Assembly (NCBI RefSeq): GCF_000959725.1
Contig: NZ_CP009322.1
Location: 2,418,001 to 2,482,000, forward strand
Length of the DNA: 64,000 bases
Direction of reading: 5' to 3'
DNA from: Burkholderia gladioli
GTDB lineage: Bacteria > Pseudomonadota > Gammaproteobacteria > Burkholderiales > Burkholderiaceae
The translations under genes and the position numbers were made by a program. The first letter of the stretch is position 1, and each line of letters starts with the position of its first letter. Shown in pieces: positions 63,978 through 64,000 of this stretch. Under the pieces are notes generated by a model. That model was not told where the DNA came from. It ran no database searches and saw only the letters and a program-made list of their open reading frames with translations.

Positions 63978-64000
63978 ATGATCATCTACGGAACCGCCCT
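63978..64000 (+). CDS. Start of an unidentified gene, cut by the window edge
   Basis: Only the first seven codons (MIIYGTA) are in the window. GACAGGAGAC precedes the ATG at a good distance (another ATG at 63974 is out of frame). MIIYGTA is how many glutathione S-transferases begin, but seven residues cannot establish this. It is divergent from the LysR gene and is its likely target. Confidence 0.45.

Noticed and set aside
63978..64000. Glutathione S-transferase assignment of the last partial gene
   Set aside because: Seven residues (MIIYGTA) are suggestive but insufficient; listed only as an unidentified start.

Overview
The window looks like an accessory, catabolism-rich stretch of a Burkholderia genome, probably the second chromosome. 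It is very GC-rich, has a 16-stranded-type porin, an exact FliA-type promoter and dense paralogous regulators (LysR, TetR, GntR/FadR, AraC, MarR, GbsR, MocR). It also carries a dgdR-dgdA pair whose DgdA has every diagnostic residue of the Burkholderia cepacia 2,2-dialkylglycine decarboxylase. I see no rRNA, tRNA, CRISPR array, insertion sequence, phage or integrase gene. Both ends cut genes (an SDR at the left, an unidentified short start at the right). CDS coordinates include the stop codon.

Layout. 1-6.8 kb: a TetR-controlled catabolic cluster (SDR, TetR, fused CoA-transferase, crotonase, anion-symporter-type MFS, porin); the same operator lies before the SDR and before the CoA-transferase. 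7.0-8.2 kb: a GbsR/MarR regulator and a small membrane protein, each with the same palindrome in front. 8.3-14.4 kb: an MHS-family transporter divergent from a GlxA-type regulator, then two SDRs and an AraC regulator. 14.5-18.5 kb: a sugar-acid type module (DapA-like lyase/dehydratase, FadR-type regulator, 2,5-dioxovalerate dehydrogenase), ending in an odd 12-bp tandem repeat that duplicates the stop codon. 18.6-27.3 kb: DUF3597, a membrane protein, an SGNH lipoprotein, a LysR regulator, YdiJ-type D-2-hydroxyglutarate dehydrogenase and a FliA-dependent chemoreceptor.

27.3-34.8 kb: a TetR/cysteine-hydrolase pair with duplicated operators; an Lrp-regulated diaminopropionate ammonia-lyase/M20 hydrolase operon; Ohr; a MarR-TetR overlapping pair next to a tautomerase-like protein and DoxX. 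35.2-39.1 kb: aqpZ, dgdA/dgdR, a TetR remnant and a small secreted protein. 39.2-44.5 kb: a tightly packed operon of a divergent pyruvate-kinase-like enzyme with TSUP and AEC carriers, then an EamA exporter with LysR. 44.5-51.4 kb: a secreted S1 protease, an aconitase-GntR-(signal-less solute-binding domain) operon and a divergent beta-propeller lactonase. 51.4-56.4 kb: a secreted GH27 alpha-galactosidase with two binding modules, a small secreted protein, DUF4180 and a MocR regulator. 56.7-64 kb: a two-component system, an ECF sigma factor with NrsF-type membrane anti-sigma factor, an MFS transporter and a LysR regulator.

The most promising undescribed material is the pyruvate-kinase-like/TSUP/AEC operon with altered active-site loops, the aconitase operon containing a cytoplasmic solute-binding domain, the sigF-nrsF promoter match that sits on the assigned start codon, and several regulator-operator pairs readable directly from the sequence.
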